Shown piece by piece: positions 1-8,278 of a DNA stretch of 64,000 nucleotides. Each line of letters starts with the position of its first letter. Position 1 is the stretch's first letter. The DNA comes from Bradyrhizobium sp. Rc3b. GTDB taxonomy: Bacteria > Pseudomonadota > Alphaproteobacteria > Rhizobiales > Xanthobacteraceae. The stretch is from assembly GCF_900114915.1 (NCBI RefSeq), contig NZ_FOUS01000007.1, positions 248,001-312,000 of the forward strand. The letters run 5' to 3'. A program made the position numbers and the translations under genes. A model generated the notes under the pieces. The model was not told the origin of the DNA and did no database searches. It saw nothing but the letters and a program-made list of their open reading frames with translations.

Positions 1-137
1 AGGATTAACGGCCGATTTCGGCGGTGGATTGCGGGTCTGGCGGCATGCTTCGTCATCGAATTCTCCTCCCGTTCAAGTTGGGAGCGATATTCGACACGCC
101 CAATGGGGCCGAAGATGGGTCAGCCCAATGCTTGTCG

Positions 138-899
138 CTAAGGATTATCCCGCCGCGGCATAAAATGGTCGAGCAAGCCCGTCGGCAGCGGAAAGACCAC
201 AGTCGACGACCGTTCGCCCGCAATATCGTGCAGGGCCGCAAAATAACGCAGCTGCATCGCCTGAGGCTCCTGCGCGAGAATCCGGCCGGCCTCGACGAGC
301 TTTTCGGCAGCCTGCTGCTCGCCCATCGCATTGATCACCTTGGCGCGCCGCAACCGTTCCGCCTCCGCCTGTTTGGCAATCGCGCGCACCATGGTTTCGT
401 TGATATCGACGTCCTTGATCTCGATGCCGGTCACCTTGATGCCCCAGACGTCGGTCTGCTTGTCGAGGATCTCCTGGATGTCGGCGTTCAACCTGTCGCG
501 CTCGGCAAGCATCTCGTCGAGCTCGTGCTTGCCGAGCACCGAGCGCAACGTCGTCTGCGCGAGCTGGCTGGTGGCGGCCATGTAATCGCCGACCTTGATG
601 ATGGCACGTTCGGGGTCGACGATGCGGAAGTACAGAACGGCGTTGACCTTGACGGACACGTTGTCCCGCGAAATCACGTCCTGCGGCGGCACGACCTGCA
701 CCATTACCCGGAGGTCGACCTTGACGAGTTGCTGCACGACCGGAATGAGGATGATGAGGCCCGGGCCCTTCACGCCGGTAAAACGGCCGAGCGTGAAGAT
801 GACGCCACGCTCGTATTCGCGAAGGATTCGAATAGCCTGGGATAGAAACATGATGACAAGCAGCAGAAGCGCCGCATAAGTCAGATATTCCAGCATCAT
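138..899 (-). CDS. Slipin / stomatin-like SPFH (Band 7) membrane protein
   Basis: A 253-residue protein with one N-terminal membrane segment (about residues 4-22) followed by a Band 7/SPFH domain that includes the typical stretch RILREYERGVIFTLGRF, and a C-terminal helical region rich in Ala, Glu and Arg (about 190-225). Slipins oligomerise at the inner membrane and are thought to organise membrane microdomains or partner with an NfeD protease. The gene is downstream of an nfeD gene and overlaps it by four bases (ATGA), the classical nfeD-slipin operon, which supports translational coupling. Two ATG codons lie in tandem at the start (899 and 896), so the exact first residue is uncertain. Length is normal for the family. 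The family call is secure; the cellular role is inferred. Confidence 0.93.
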   Translation of the reverse strand: MMLEYLTYAALLLLVIMFLSQAIRILREYERGVIFTLGRFTGVKGPGLIILIPVVQQLVKVDLRVMVQVVPPQDVISRDNVSVKVNAVLYFRIVDPERAIIKVGDYMAATSQLAQTTLRSVLGKHELDEMLAERDRLNADIQEILDKQTDVWGIKVTGIEIKDVDINETMVRAIAKQAEAERLRRAKVINAMGEQQAAEKLVEAGRILAQEPQAMQLRYFAALHDIAGERSSTVVFPLPTGLLDHFMPRRDNP

Positions 900-2305
900 G
901 ATGTACCTCCCTCACCGGTCCTGGCCGGTGCGCGCCGTATCAGCAGCGTCAGGTCGACGACGTTCGCGACTTCGACCGTCTCTCCGGGCTTGAACGTTTC
1001 GGCGCCGCGCGCCTGCCAGCGCTCGCCATGAGCGAAGACGTGACCTTCGCTCCCACTCCAGTCGAGAACCTCGGCGGGCAAGCCTCGCATCGCCTGCGCG
1101 CCGACCCGCTCCGGAGCCCGGGCGGCACGTCTAAGCGAACCAAGCACGACCAGAGCAAAGCCGGCGAACACGGCTGCCGTGGTGCCGATCACCCACCACG
1201 ACAGGTGGTAGCCGGGCGCCTCGACCCTGAAGAGCATCAGCGCTCCCAGCACGAAAGCGATGATCCCCCCGAGACCGATCACCACCGTCGGATTGAAGGC
1301 TTCGACCGTGAGAAGCACGATGCCAACCAGCATCAGGGCAAGGCCGGCATAGTTGATCGGCAGCAAATTGAGCGCATAGAGACCGATCAGCAGGCAGATC
1401 GCGCCGACCACGCCGGGAGCGACGGCTCCGGGAGACATGAACTCGAAGATCAGGCCGTAGATGCCGACCATCAGGAGAATGAACGCCACATTCGGATCGG
1501 TGATGACCGCCAGGAAGCGGGATATCCATCCGGGGTCGATGGCTTCGACGACCGCATCCTTCGTCGCGAGACGTTGCGTCTTGCCGCCTGCAACCTCGAC
1601 CACGCGGCCATCGAGCTGCCTCAGCAATTCAGCCTGATCGCGTGCGACGAGTTCGATGGCATGGGACTGCAGCGCACCGTTGGCAGAGAGAGTGGCGGCC
1701 TCACGGACCGCCTTCTCCGCCCAGTCCGCATTGCGGCCACGCAGCTCCGCAAGGCTGCGGATGAAGGCAACCGCGTCATTGGTCACCTTTGCCGTCATCG
1801 CATCCTTGAACTGATCCTTGGACGGATCCTTGGGCTCGCTCTGCTGGTCGCCGTCCTTCTTGTCCTTGCTGCCCTTGTCCGGTGTACCGCTCGGCAGCCC
1901 CGGCAGCGGTCCGCCAATCTGCACCGGCGTTGCCGCACCGATATTGGTGCCCGGCGCCATCGCCGCGATATGGGTCGCATAGAGGATATAGGTCCCCGCG
2001 CTCGCCGCGTGGGCGCCGGAGGGAGCGACGTAACCGACAGGGACGGGCGAGGCCAGCACATCCGCAATGATCTCGCGCATGCTGGAATTAAGACCGCCGG
2101 GCGTGTTGATTCTCAGAAGCACGACCTCGGCGCGCCGTTCGCTTGCCTTGGCCAAGGCCTCCTTCACGTAACTGGCCGACGCAGGGCCAATGGCCCCTTC
2201 GATCGACACAATCAGTGCAAGGCGGCTGTTCTCCTCCGCTGAGCTGGGAAGGAGGCAGCAGATCAAAGCAACGACGCCAATCGCCGCAACGAGGGCCGCC
2301 TTCAT
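896..2305 (-). CDS. NfeD-family membrane serine protease (ClpP-like)
   Basis: A long-form NfeD protein of about 469 residues. It has a hydrophobic signal or anchor (residues 5-22), then a ClpP-class protease domain with the strand LLRINTPGG and the motif APSGAHAASAG, in which Ser102 is the expected nucleophile. A Lys in the later TAKVTNDAV segment fits the Ser-Lys dyad known from archaeal NfeD homologues. The second half has four or five membrane helices and ends in a small beta-rich NfeD domain (about the last 70 residues). The frame opens 57 bases earlier, but the Met at 2305 places the signal sequence at the N-terminus. It is the first gene of the nfeD-slipin pair. Related proteases cleave hydrophobic stomatin tails; that substrate is inferred here. 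Confidence 0.92.
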   Translation of the reverse strand: MKAALVAAIGVVALICCLLPSSAEENSRLALIVSIEGAIGPASASYVKEALAKASERRAEVVLLRINTPGGLNSSMREIIADVLASPVPVGYVAPSGAHAASAGTYILYATHIAAMAPGTNIGAATPVQIGGPLPGLPSGTPDKGSKDKKDGDQQSEPKDPSKDQFKDAMTAKVTNDAVAFIRSLAELRGRNADWAEKAVREAATLSANGALQSHAIELVARDQAELLRQLDGRVVEVAGGKTQRLATKDAVVEAIDPGWISRFLAVITDPNVAFILLMVGIYGLIFEFMSPGAVAPGVVGAICLLIGLYALNLLPINYAGLALMLVGIVLLTVEAFNPTVVIGLGGIIAFVLGALMLFRVEAPGYHLSWWVIGTTAAVFAGFALVVLGSLRRAARAPERVGAQAMRGLPAEVLDWSGSEGHVFAHGERWQARGAETFKPGETVEVANVVDLTLLIRRAPARTGEGGTS

Positions 2306-2496
2306 GGTCTGCACGGCAGGGCTCCCTTGCAGAGCATATGGTGTTGGTCTCTCGAACCTCAATGCAGCCGTGTGCTGGTGCAGGCCCCTGTCGTGATTGT
2401 GCGATGCAATGGAAACCGCCCCGCAGATCGGTTGAGCAACGGGGCGGCGGCTGGCGGACCATGCCTTGAGCTGATCCGCCCACGCATTCCGCGCTG

Positions 2497-2709
2497 CTAG
2501 CGCCGCGCGATCCGCACCCCGTCCGTCCCGATCGCGCCGAACGTGCTCGCGATGATCTCAGCTGTCGGCTGCATGCCGCCGAGCGACCAGTGCGTGGGCT
2601 CCTGCTCCTCGATCCTGACCCAGACGTTGCGGCGGAAATCCGGGCTGCCCTGCCCTTCGACCTCGACCAGGAGGTCGACAACGCAGCCGATCAAGGCGAT
2701 CGCGCGCAC
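2497..2709 (-). pseudogene. Small hypothetical protein, possibly a truncated remnant
   Basis: The frame encodes up to 70 residues. The part from about residue 15 onward (ending TFGAIGTDGVRIARR) has coding-like composition, with WSLGG and a mix of charged and aromatic residues. I do not recognise a family. Its N-terminal end abuts, in opposite orientation, the fragment of an AraC-type regulator that starts near 2695, so the 5' end may come from a rearrangement junction. It could be an intact small gene with a later start. Moderate to low confidence. Confidence 0.4.
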
Positions 2710-2812
2710 GACCGGCTATGAGGACGAGAGCAGCTTTCGCAAGGCGTTCCGCAAGCTCACCTTGATGTCGCCGCAGGCCTATCGCGCGCGACGGATGGAG
2801 CGGACGATGTGA
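2695..2812 (+). pseudogene. C-terminal remnant of an AraC/GlxA-family regulator
   Basis: Only the last part of an AraC-type double helix-turn-helix domain is present. The second HTH signature is clear: IARTTGYEDESSFRKAFRK followed by MSPQAYRARR, matching the family pattern of GYED-SSFRRAF and SP-AYR. All upstream sensor and first-HTH sequence is missing; before about 2695 the same frame reads as an unrelated shadow of the opposite-strand gene. The piece is non-functional on its own and marks a deletion or rearrangement. Confidence 0.65.
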
Positions 2813-3218
2813 GGCGGCTTCGAGCCATCCACTTTCGTTCCGCATCTGACTCCACTTCGTTCTCAAAGAACAAATCAGAGCCGCAAAAATCGGGGCGGAC
2901 CAATTCCTACTGATTGGTTTACGCAGGGCGGATTAGCCGAAGGCGTAATCCGCCGACTGCTGGTGACGCTCACGCGCTCTCCAAAGTCGCCATCCGTGCT
3001 GCCGTCTCTTGCCCAGTCCTCCGGAAATAATCCGGACTGTACGTCTCGGGGCATTGAAGCTGCCCCATCAAGACAAGATGGCGGATTACGCCAATCCGCC
3101 CTACGGCGCGCTTTGGGCCAATGCGGCGGATGCGAGCAGGAAAAGGACGGCGACGGTAGCGCTGCGCTTCATCGCGAGGCCATCCCGTCGCGGGAGAGAT
3201 TCGGCCATTGAGCTGCCC
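2813..3218. other. Gene-free stretch with split palindromic repeat
   Basis: About 400 bases between the AraC remnant and a small membrane ORF. The only structure I see is the two halves of a dispersed repeat (GGCGGATTAG... / ...CCAATCCGCCCTACG), separated by roughly 110 bases. No convincing coding frame. Confidence 0.5.
2923..3105. repeat. Dispersed palindromic repeat, GGCGGATTA family, interrupted
   Basis: The left arm begins GCAGGGCGGATTAGCCGAAG and the right arm ends GATTACGCCAATCCGCCCTACG. The compact version of this element is at 57,570-57,651. Here the arms are pushed apart by extra sequence, which suggests an insertion into or decay of the element. Confidence 0.6.
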
Positions 3219-3428
3219 TTAGCGAACAACGCCAGCCGCGTCGTCGCCGCTCGGAATCAGCCAATCGAGCCCGATCAAGCACGCTTCGAGGATAACGAAC
3301 GCGACAATGCCACCGACCCAGCCGAAGAAGACGATGGAAAAGGTCCCGAGCAAGATTGCGCAAAACAGGTCGGAAAGCACCTTGCAGACGCGGAAGTCTC
3401 GGTCATGTCCAGATGGGAGATACGGCAT
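3219..3428 (-). CDS. Small hypothetical membrane protein
   Basis: A 69-residue frame with a continuous hydrophobic stretch (about residues 18-54) that could form one or two membrane helices, then an acidic tail. No family is recognised. It sits alone between the decayed AraC region and the TRAP permease genes, and the nearest upstream gene is a remnant. Coding status is plausible from the hydrophobic pattern but not proven; no strong ribosome binding site settles the start. Confidence 0.4.
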   Translation of the reverse strand: MPYLPSGHDRDFRVCKVLSDLFCAILLGTFSIVFFGWVGGIVAFVILEACLIGLDWLIPSGDDAAGVVR

Positions 3429-3615
3429 CGGGCTCCCCTTTCGCTGCTCTGGACCTGGACTTAGCCACAGCGCGACGCGACCGTCTACTCCGCCAGCCTG
3501 CTGATCAGTTGCGCCGTCGCAATCGAGGTCCGCGGCTCCCTGCGCAAGGGCAGCGTTCGCAGGTCACCGACAGCCCTGCAATATTTTGGGATCAATCCCC
3601 GGGCGGGGACCTTTC

Positions 3616-5220
3616 TCAATTCTTCGGCTGGCCGAAATCGAGCGGCGGCGGCAGCTCGACGTCGGGAATTTCGATCTTGATCTTGTCCAGATCCACCTTG
3701 ATGGGAGCATCCAGCAGCCCGGTGACCGTGATCGGGAATGCGATGACGACCGCAACCATGATCGCCTGCAGGCCGATCCAAGGCATCGCGCCCCAATAGA
3801 TGTCCGAGCTCTTGACCTCTTTCGGCGCCACGCCCCGCAGGTAGAACAAGGCAAAGCCGAACGGAGGATGCAGGAAGGAGGTCTGCATGTTGACGCAGAG
3901 CATGACACCGAACCAGATCAAGGCGGCATCCGCCCCCACCACGGGGGTGAGCAGCTTCTGCGCGATCGGCGCGATCATCGGGATGATGATGAAGGCGATC
4001 TCGAAGAAGTCGAGGAAGAAGGCGATGAAGAAGATGAACAGGTTCATGAAGATCAGGAAGCCCCAGACCCCGCCCGGCAGCGATGTCAGCATGTGCTCCA
4101 GCCAGACCCCACCGTTGCAACCGAGAAAGACGATTGAGAAGCAGGTCGATCCGATCAGGATGAACGTCACCATGCAGGTGATGCGCATCGTGGTCTCGTA
4201 GCCCTGCTTGACCAGCATGCGCAGGTCCGGAATCCTGATGGCCTCGATGCAAACCCAGGCGACGGCGAGATAGGCAATCGCGAACGCGATCTTGAACGGC
4301 AGATTCGGCGTGAGGTAGATGCCGATGATCGTGCCGACGCCCGCCGCCGCAACGCCGACCAGCAGCACCTTGTGACCAGCCGAGCTGAAATCCTTGTGAT
4401 GGATGACTGCAAGGACGATCGCGCCGACGGCGCCCATCGCGCCCGCTTCGGTCGGGGTGGCAAGGCCAAGCATCATCGTGCCGAGCACCACGAAGATCAG
4501 AACGGCGGACGGGATGATGCCCAGAAGGCATTTGCGCCAGAGCGCCCAGCCCGTGAGCGTCCTTGCTTCCTTGGGCACCGCCGGGACGTGGCCCGGCTTG
4601 ATCACGCTCAGCGCAAACGTGTAGCCGGCGAAGAGTGCGATCTGGAGGATCGATGGGCCCCAGGCGCCCAGATACATGTCGCCGACCGACTTCCCGAGCT
4701 GGTCCGCGAGCACGATCAGAACCAGCGAGGGAGGCACCAGCTGGGTAATGGTGCCGGAGGCTGCGAGCACGCCGGTGATGTAGCGCATGTTGTAGCCGTA
4801 GCGGATCATCACCGGCATCGAGATCAGCGCCATCGCAATGACCTGCGCCGCCACCGTCCCCGTGATCGCACCGAGGATGAAGCCGACGATAATCACGGAA
4901 TAGCCAAGACCGCCGCGAACCGGGCCGAACAGCTGCCCCATTGAATCCAGCATATCCTCGGCGAGGCCGCATCGTTCGAGGATCGCGCCCATGAACGTGA
5001 AGAACGGAATTGCCAGCAGCAGCTCGTTGGCGAGAACGCTGCCGTAGATGCGCTCCGGAATGGCCTGGAGAAAGCTGAATCCGAAAAATCCCTCGTGGAT
5101 CGCGAGGAATCCAAACGAAAGCCCGAGGGCAGCCAGCGTGAACGCGACCGGAAATCCGATCAGCATGGCCAGGACCAGCCCGCCGAACATCAGCGGCGGC
5201 ATCATCTCAATCGTGATCAT
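3616..5220 (-). CDS. dctM: TRAP transporter large permease (DctM subunit)
   Basis: A 534-residue, strongly hydrophobic protein with about 12 to 14 membrane segments. It begins with a helix containing GLVLAMLIGFPVAF and has the DctM landmark LLAIPFFTFMGAILERCGLAEDML. TRAP permeases import organic acids using the sodium or proton gradient together with a periplasmic receptor. At 534 residues it is longer than the classical DctM (about 430) and fits the larger mannitol/chloroaromatic-type subgroup. Its start overlaps the stop of dctQ by four bases, so Q and M are translationally coupled. No DctP receptor gene lies on either side within the window, so the substrate cannot be guessed. Confidence 0.93.
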   Translation of the reverse strand: MITIEMMPPLMFGGLVLAMLIGFPVAFTLAALGLSFGFLAIHEGFFGFSFLQAIPERIYGSVLANELLLAIPFFTFMGAILERCGLAEDMLDSMGQLFGPVRGGLGYSVIIVGFILGAITGTVAAQVIAMALISMPVMIRYGYNMRYITGVLAASGTITQLVPPSLVLIVLADQLGKSVGDMYLGAWGPSILQIALFAGYTFALSVIKPGHVPAVPKEARTLTGWALWRKCLLGIIPSAVLIFVVLGTMMLGLATPTEAGAMGAVGAIVLAVIHHKDFSSAGHKVLLVGVAAAGVGTIIGIYLTPNLPFKIAFAIAYLAVAWVCIEAIRIPDLRMLVKQGYETTMRITCMVTFILIGSTCFSIVFLGCNGGVWLEHMLTSLPGGVWGFLIFMNLFIFFIAFFLDFFEIAFIIIPMIAPIAQKLLTPVVGADAALIWFGVMLCVNMQTSFLHPPFGFALFYLRGVAPKEVKSSDIYWGAMPWIGLQAIMVAVVIAFPITVTGLLDAPIKVDLDKIKIEIPDVELPPPLDFGQPKN

Positions 5221-5756
5221 TGGGTCGGCCGCTCATATTTTGCGTCGATCGTGACTTCACCGCGCAAGGCGGCGGCGCGTTTGATGGCCTCCGAGACGCC
5301 CTGCAGAGCGACCATGAAGAACCCGGCCGGCAGCACGAACTTGATCGGCCACCGCAGGAGGCCGCCCGCGTTGTTGGACATCTCTCCGATGATGAACGAG
5401 TTGTAGAACATCGCCCATGAGAGGTAGCTGAGGAGCAGGCACGCCGGGACGAGGAAGACCAATGTCCCGATCAGGTCGAGCCACAGCTGGCCACGCTCGG
5501 ACAGCATGAGGTAGAGGATTTCGACGCGCACATGCTCGTTGCGCTTGAAAGTATAGGACGAGCCGAACATCACGATGACGGCGAACATGTACCACTGCGT
5601 CTCGAGCCAGCTGTTGGAGCTGTAGCTGAAGGCATACCGGATCATCGCATTTGCGGCGCTGACCACGCAGGCCGCGAGCACCAGAATATTGCAGACGCTA
5701 CCGACCTTTTCGTTCAGCCAGTCGATAGCCGTACTCACCGCCAACAATGGGCGCAT
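5217..5756 (-). CDS. dctQ: TRAP transporter small permease (DctQ subunit)
   Basis: A 179-residue membrane protein with four predicted helices: about 20-40, 50-75 (including QWYMFAVIVMFGSSYTF), 95-115 and 135-155. This matches DctQ topology and length. The motif KRNEHVRVEIL is typical of DctQ, which usually shows a charged 'hVRVdll' loop between helices two and three. The gene precedes dctM and overlaps it by four bases. The 300 bases upstream contain no receptor gene, so this is the operon's first visible gene. Function: the small membrane subunit pairing with DctM. Confidence 0.9.
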   Translation of the reverse strand: MRPLLAVSTAIDWLNEKVGSVCNILVLAACVVSAANAMIRYAFSYSSNSWLETQWYMFAVIVMFGSSYTFKRNEHVRVEILYLMLSERGQLWLDLIGTLVFLVPACLLLSYLSWAMFYNSFIIGEMSNNAGGLLRWPIKFVLPAGFFMVALQGVSEAIKRAAALRGEVTIDAKYERPTQ

Positions 5757-6060
5757 CGATGCCTTGTCCCCCTTGCTGAGTGCTACCCCCGAACGCGCAG
5801 GACCATGGCGCTGTATCAGCGACCATCCAGGTCTGCGCGGGAGCTAGTTCACCCTCCTGATGCTTCCGCTCGTTCTTGTTGTCGGTTTTCGCCGAGATGT
5901 GTTCGGGTCTCGGCCGCGCGTGAAGCACGGCACCTTTACCGTCAGCAATTTCGTGGTCAACTGGAAAATGGACAGTTTGCCGCAGCGATCGCAAAAATGG
6001 GTCACTGTGCCTAATTTGGTCGATGCACGGGGCAGCCGGCAATCCGGCTCTCGGACCCGC
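5757..6060. other. Gene-free upstream region of the TRAP pair
   Basis: About 300 bases that should carry the dctQM promoter. A minus-strand frame shows an isolated CDRCG motif, but I could not build a convincing gene around it. Nothing else is supported. Confidence 0.4.
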
Positions 6061-6411
6061 CTAACCCTCGACGTCGTACTGCTTGCAGAGGTGATCGCCG
6101 ATCTGGACAAGCATGGCGACGCATTCGGGGTAGCCGGGCCGATCCGAGGTGGCCCGATCTGCGCTGGCCCGAAACTCCCAGGAACGACCCTCGCGGAGGA
6201 TCGAAATCGTCATTCCATCGGGACAGTCGGCATGAACCTTCAACTCGGCCTTGGCCATGGCGATCAGCTCGCTTTCGGTCTTGCAGGTCTGCTCATGAAA
6301 GTCATCCTCCGTCGCGGGACAGAACTTAAGGTGTATCTGCCGAACCCACCAAGCAAGTCTTTCCGATAAAGCGGCTCCCGGCATTGGGATAGCGCAATGC
6401 GTCCCTGCCAT
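6061..6411 (-). CDS. Hypothetical protein
   Basis: The C-terminal 85 or so residues look truly coded, with segments such as TEDDFHEQTCKTESELI, ISILREGRSWEFRA and YPECVAMLVQIGDHLCKQY. The start is unclear: Met codons lie at 6411, 6384 and 6258, and none has a strong Shine-Dalgarno sequence. I chose 6411 because the acidic segment before 6258 appears to belong to the protein. No known family, no signal peptide, no membrane helix. It stands alone, divergent from nothing, between the TRAP pair and a repeat-rich gap. Confidence 0.5.
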   Translation of the reverse strand: MAGTHCAIPMPGAALSERLAWWVRQIHLKFCPATEDDFHEQTCKTESELIAMAKAELKVHADCPDGMTISILREGRSWEFRASADRATSDRPGYPECVAMLVQIGDHLCKQYDVEG

Positions 6412-6844
6412 GGCCAATCCCGCGAAGCGTCGGGCAAAACACCCGGTCAAGCCCTCCGCGTAAAAATATTCCACTTTCCCGAATTTCGGATTTGTGGCAT
6501 AAGCGCCTCATCCCGGCCTGCCAAAGGGGCGCTTCGCGATCGTCACGAGATGCGGGCCGGGTGGCGGTGGACGCGGTAGCGCCGGCGCGGCTCGGCATGA
6601 TGACAGGGCGGGCAACCGTGAGTCCTCAGGCGACGCGATACGACCCGGCGCGGTCACAGCGGTTTCGTCGATGCCTGGGGGCGAGCACACGCAAGCTTCC
6701 GGATATTCCGGCGGGATCGTCCGCGGACGGAGAAGTCGTGTGGTCCTGACGCCCGGGGTCTGTGCGTCAAGGCTTGCGGTGATGCGGCGGCCCGACCGGG
6801 CACGCGCATCGATCATTCCCGCAAGGCGACGGGGGCAATAGTGC

Positions 6845-7000
6845 ATCGCTCCCCGGGGAGAGCACGAAGGACACCGTTAAAAACCAGCCGCGCAGGGAAG
6901 GCCGGGCGACCGGCATCACCTGCGGTCCACCCCGTGTACATCTTCGTCGCGCACGGACTTGCGGGTGCCGCCGGCGCCCGGCCTTCCCTGCGCCCTTTGG
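6845..7000. repeat. Dispersed palindromic repeat (CGCAGGGAAGGCCGGG family)
   Basis: An inverted pair GCGCAGGGAAGGCCGGGCG near 6890-6908 and CGCCCGGCCTTCCCTGCGCC near 6975-6994, preceded by GGACACCGTTAAAAACCAGC. From general knowledge this is a widespread intergenic element in Bradyrhizobium genomes; only one copy is in this window. Confidence 0.55.
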
Positions 7001-7081
7001 CTTTCAAAGAGCGCGACGACAGCAAGCCTCGGGCGAAATGCGCCGCGAGACTGCGAAGGCGTGTCTGCACACTCACTCACC

Positions 7082-7222
7082 GTCATCGCCCGGCCAGTGC
7101 GCAATTGCGCACTAGGACCGCACGATCCAGTATTCCAGAGACCGTTGTGATAGAACCGATAAGCTGCGGCGTACCGGATTCCCCGCTCCAGTGCGCAATT
7201 GCGCACAAGGCGGGGAATGACA
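7082..7222. repeat. Dispersed repeat (GATCCAGTATTCCAGAGAC family), copy 1
   Basis: Begins with GTCATCGCCCGGC, contains CGATCCAGTATTCCAGAGAC and CTGCGGCGTACCGGATT, and ends GGGGAATGACAGCG. Other copies are at 26,839-26,966 and 61,103-61,206. This copy carries two GTGCGCAATTGCGCAC palindromes. Confidence 0.65.
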
Positions 7223-7258
7223 GCGTCCCTGGAGAAGCAAGCTGTCACCTCATACTCC

Positions 7259-7373
7259 GTCATTGCGAGGAGCTCTTGCGACGAAGCATTCCAGAATCCC
7301 ACCGCGGAAAGACTCTGGATTGCTTCCGCCTTCGCCAAGGCTTCGGCGAACAAGTCGCTGCGCTCGCAATGAT
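7259..7373. repeat. Dispersed palindromic repeat (GTCATTGCGAGGAGC family)
   Basis: Outer inverted arms CATTGCGAGGAGC and GCTGCGCTCGCAATG enclose a second inverted pair (AGACTCTGGATTGCTTCC). It lies immediately downstream of the neighbouring amidotransferase gene's end and could act as a transcript-end hairpin. Single copy in the window. Confidence 0.6.
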
Positions 7374-7413
7374 GAGCTTGACGCAGCTGTGCGCCAGATT
7401 TCGCTCTCGTGCC

Positions 7414-8187
7414 CTACGCCGCCGCGCGCTGCCGCGCGACCAGCGCTTCGCCGAAGGCTTCGAACAGCTTGCGGTTGACCGGATTGCGCTGGGGATCGTA
7501 TTCGGCGTGCCATTGCACGCCGAGCGCGAAGGTCGGGGCTTCCGCGATCCGGATCGCCTCGATGGTGCCGTCCTCGGCAACACCCTCGATCAGCACGCGC
7601 TTGCCGGGCTCGAGGATGCCCTGGCCATGCAGCGAATTGACCCTGATCTTCTCGCAGCCGAGCAGTTTTGCGAACGCCCCGCCCGGCGTCAGCTCGACGT
7701 CGTGACGGTCGGCGAACACCACGGTCGGATCGGGGTGGATCTCGCCGTTCTCGAGCCGGGGCATGCGATGGTTCATGCGGCCGGGAATTTCGCGGATCTC
7801 GGGATGCAGCGAGCCGCCGAAGGCGACGTTCATCTCCTGCAGGCCGCGGCAGATGCCGAACAGCGGCACACCGCGGGCGACGCAGGCGACCGAAAGCGCC
7901 AGCGCCACCTCGTCACGATGGATATCGTACGGCTCGTGGCGCTCACACGGGTCGACATTGAAGCGGGTCGGATGGACATTGGCGCGCGCGCCGGTGAGCA
8001 CGATCCCGTCGACCACGTCGAGCAGCGCGCCGATATCGGTGATATCGGGCGCACCTGCGAACATCATCGGCAGGCCACCGGAAACCTCGGCCACGGCGCG
8101 CAAATTGCGCTCGCCGACCATCTGGACCTGAAATCGATTTTCGACGCGATGGGCATTCCCGATCACGCCGACGACCGGCTTTCTCAT
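7414..8187 (-). CDS. Gamma-glutamyl-gamma-aminobutyrate hydrolase family (class I glutamine amidotransferase-like)
   Basis: A 257-residue protein of the PuuD peptidase C26 family. With the start at 8187 the nucleophile lies in FGICRGLQEMN as Cys113, and the His-Glu pair in GVQWHAEYDP as His227 and Glu229, so the triad is complete. These enzymes cleave gamma-glutamyl amides, for example in putrescine degradation. The frame is open 105 bases further upstream, but that extension is unlike the family, while MRKPVVGVIG is a typical start. No puu pathway neighbours are visible, so the substrate is uncertain. The gene's end borders a palindromic repeat. Confidence 0.9.
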   Translation of the reverse strand: MRKPVVGVIGNAHRVENRFQVQMVGERNLRAVAEVSGGLPMMFAGAPDITDIGALLDVVDGIVLTGARANVHPTRFNVDPCERHEPYDIHRDEVALALSVACVARGVPLFGICRGLQEMNVAFGGSLHPEIREIPGRMNHRMPRLENGEIHPDPTVVFADRHDVELTPGGAFAKLLGCEKIRVNSLHGQGILEPGKRVLIEGVAEDGTIEAIRIAEAPTFALGVQWHAEYDPQRNPVNRKLFEAFGEALVARQRAAA

Positions 8188-8278
8188 CTGTCGTTCCGCG
8201 CCTCTCCGATAAGAAGATTCTCCAAACATGCCCTTGGGCTGGAACAAATTCAACAGAAGGGATCGCGGGACGGCAATG

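Larger units (their letters stand above)
6475..7413. other. Repeat-rich intergenic region
   Basis: About 940 bases without a supported gene. From about 6845 it is a chain of three dispersed repeat elements in a row (6845-7000, 7082-7222, 7259-7373). Frames reading through it are shadows of repeat sequence. The first 370 bases show nothing recognisable. Confidence 0.6.

Noticed and set aside
5844..6110. Minus-strand ORF with a CDRCG motif, possible zinc ribbon
   Set aside because: Only one Cys pair, no second knuckle, and the flanking sequence is low in coding signal.
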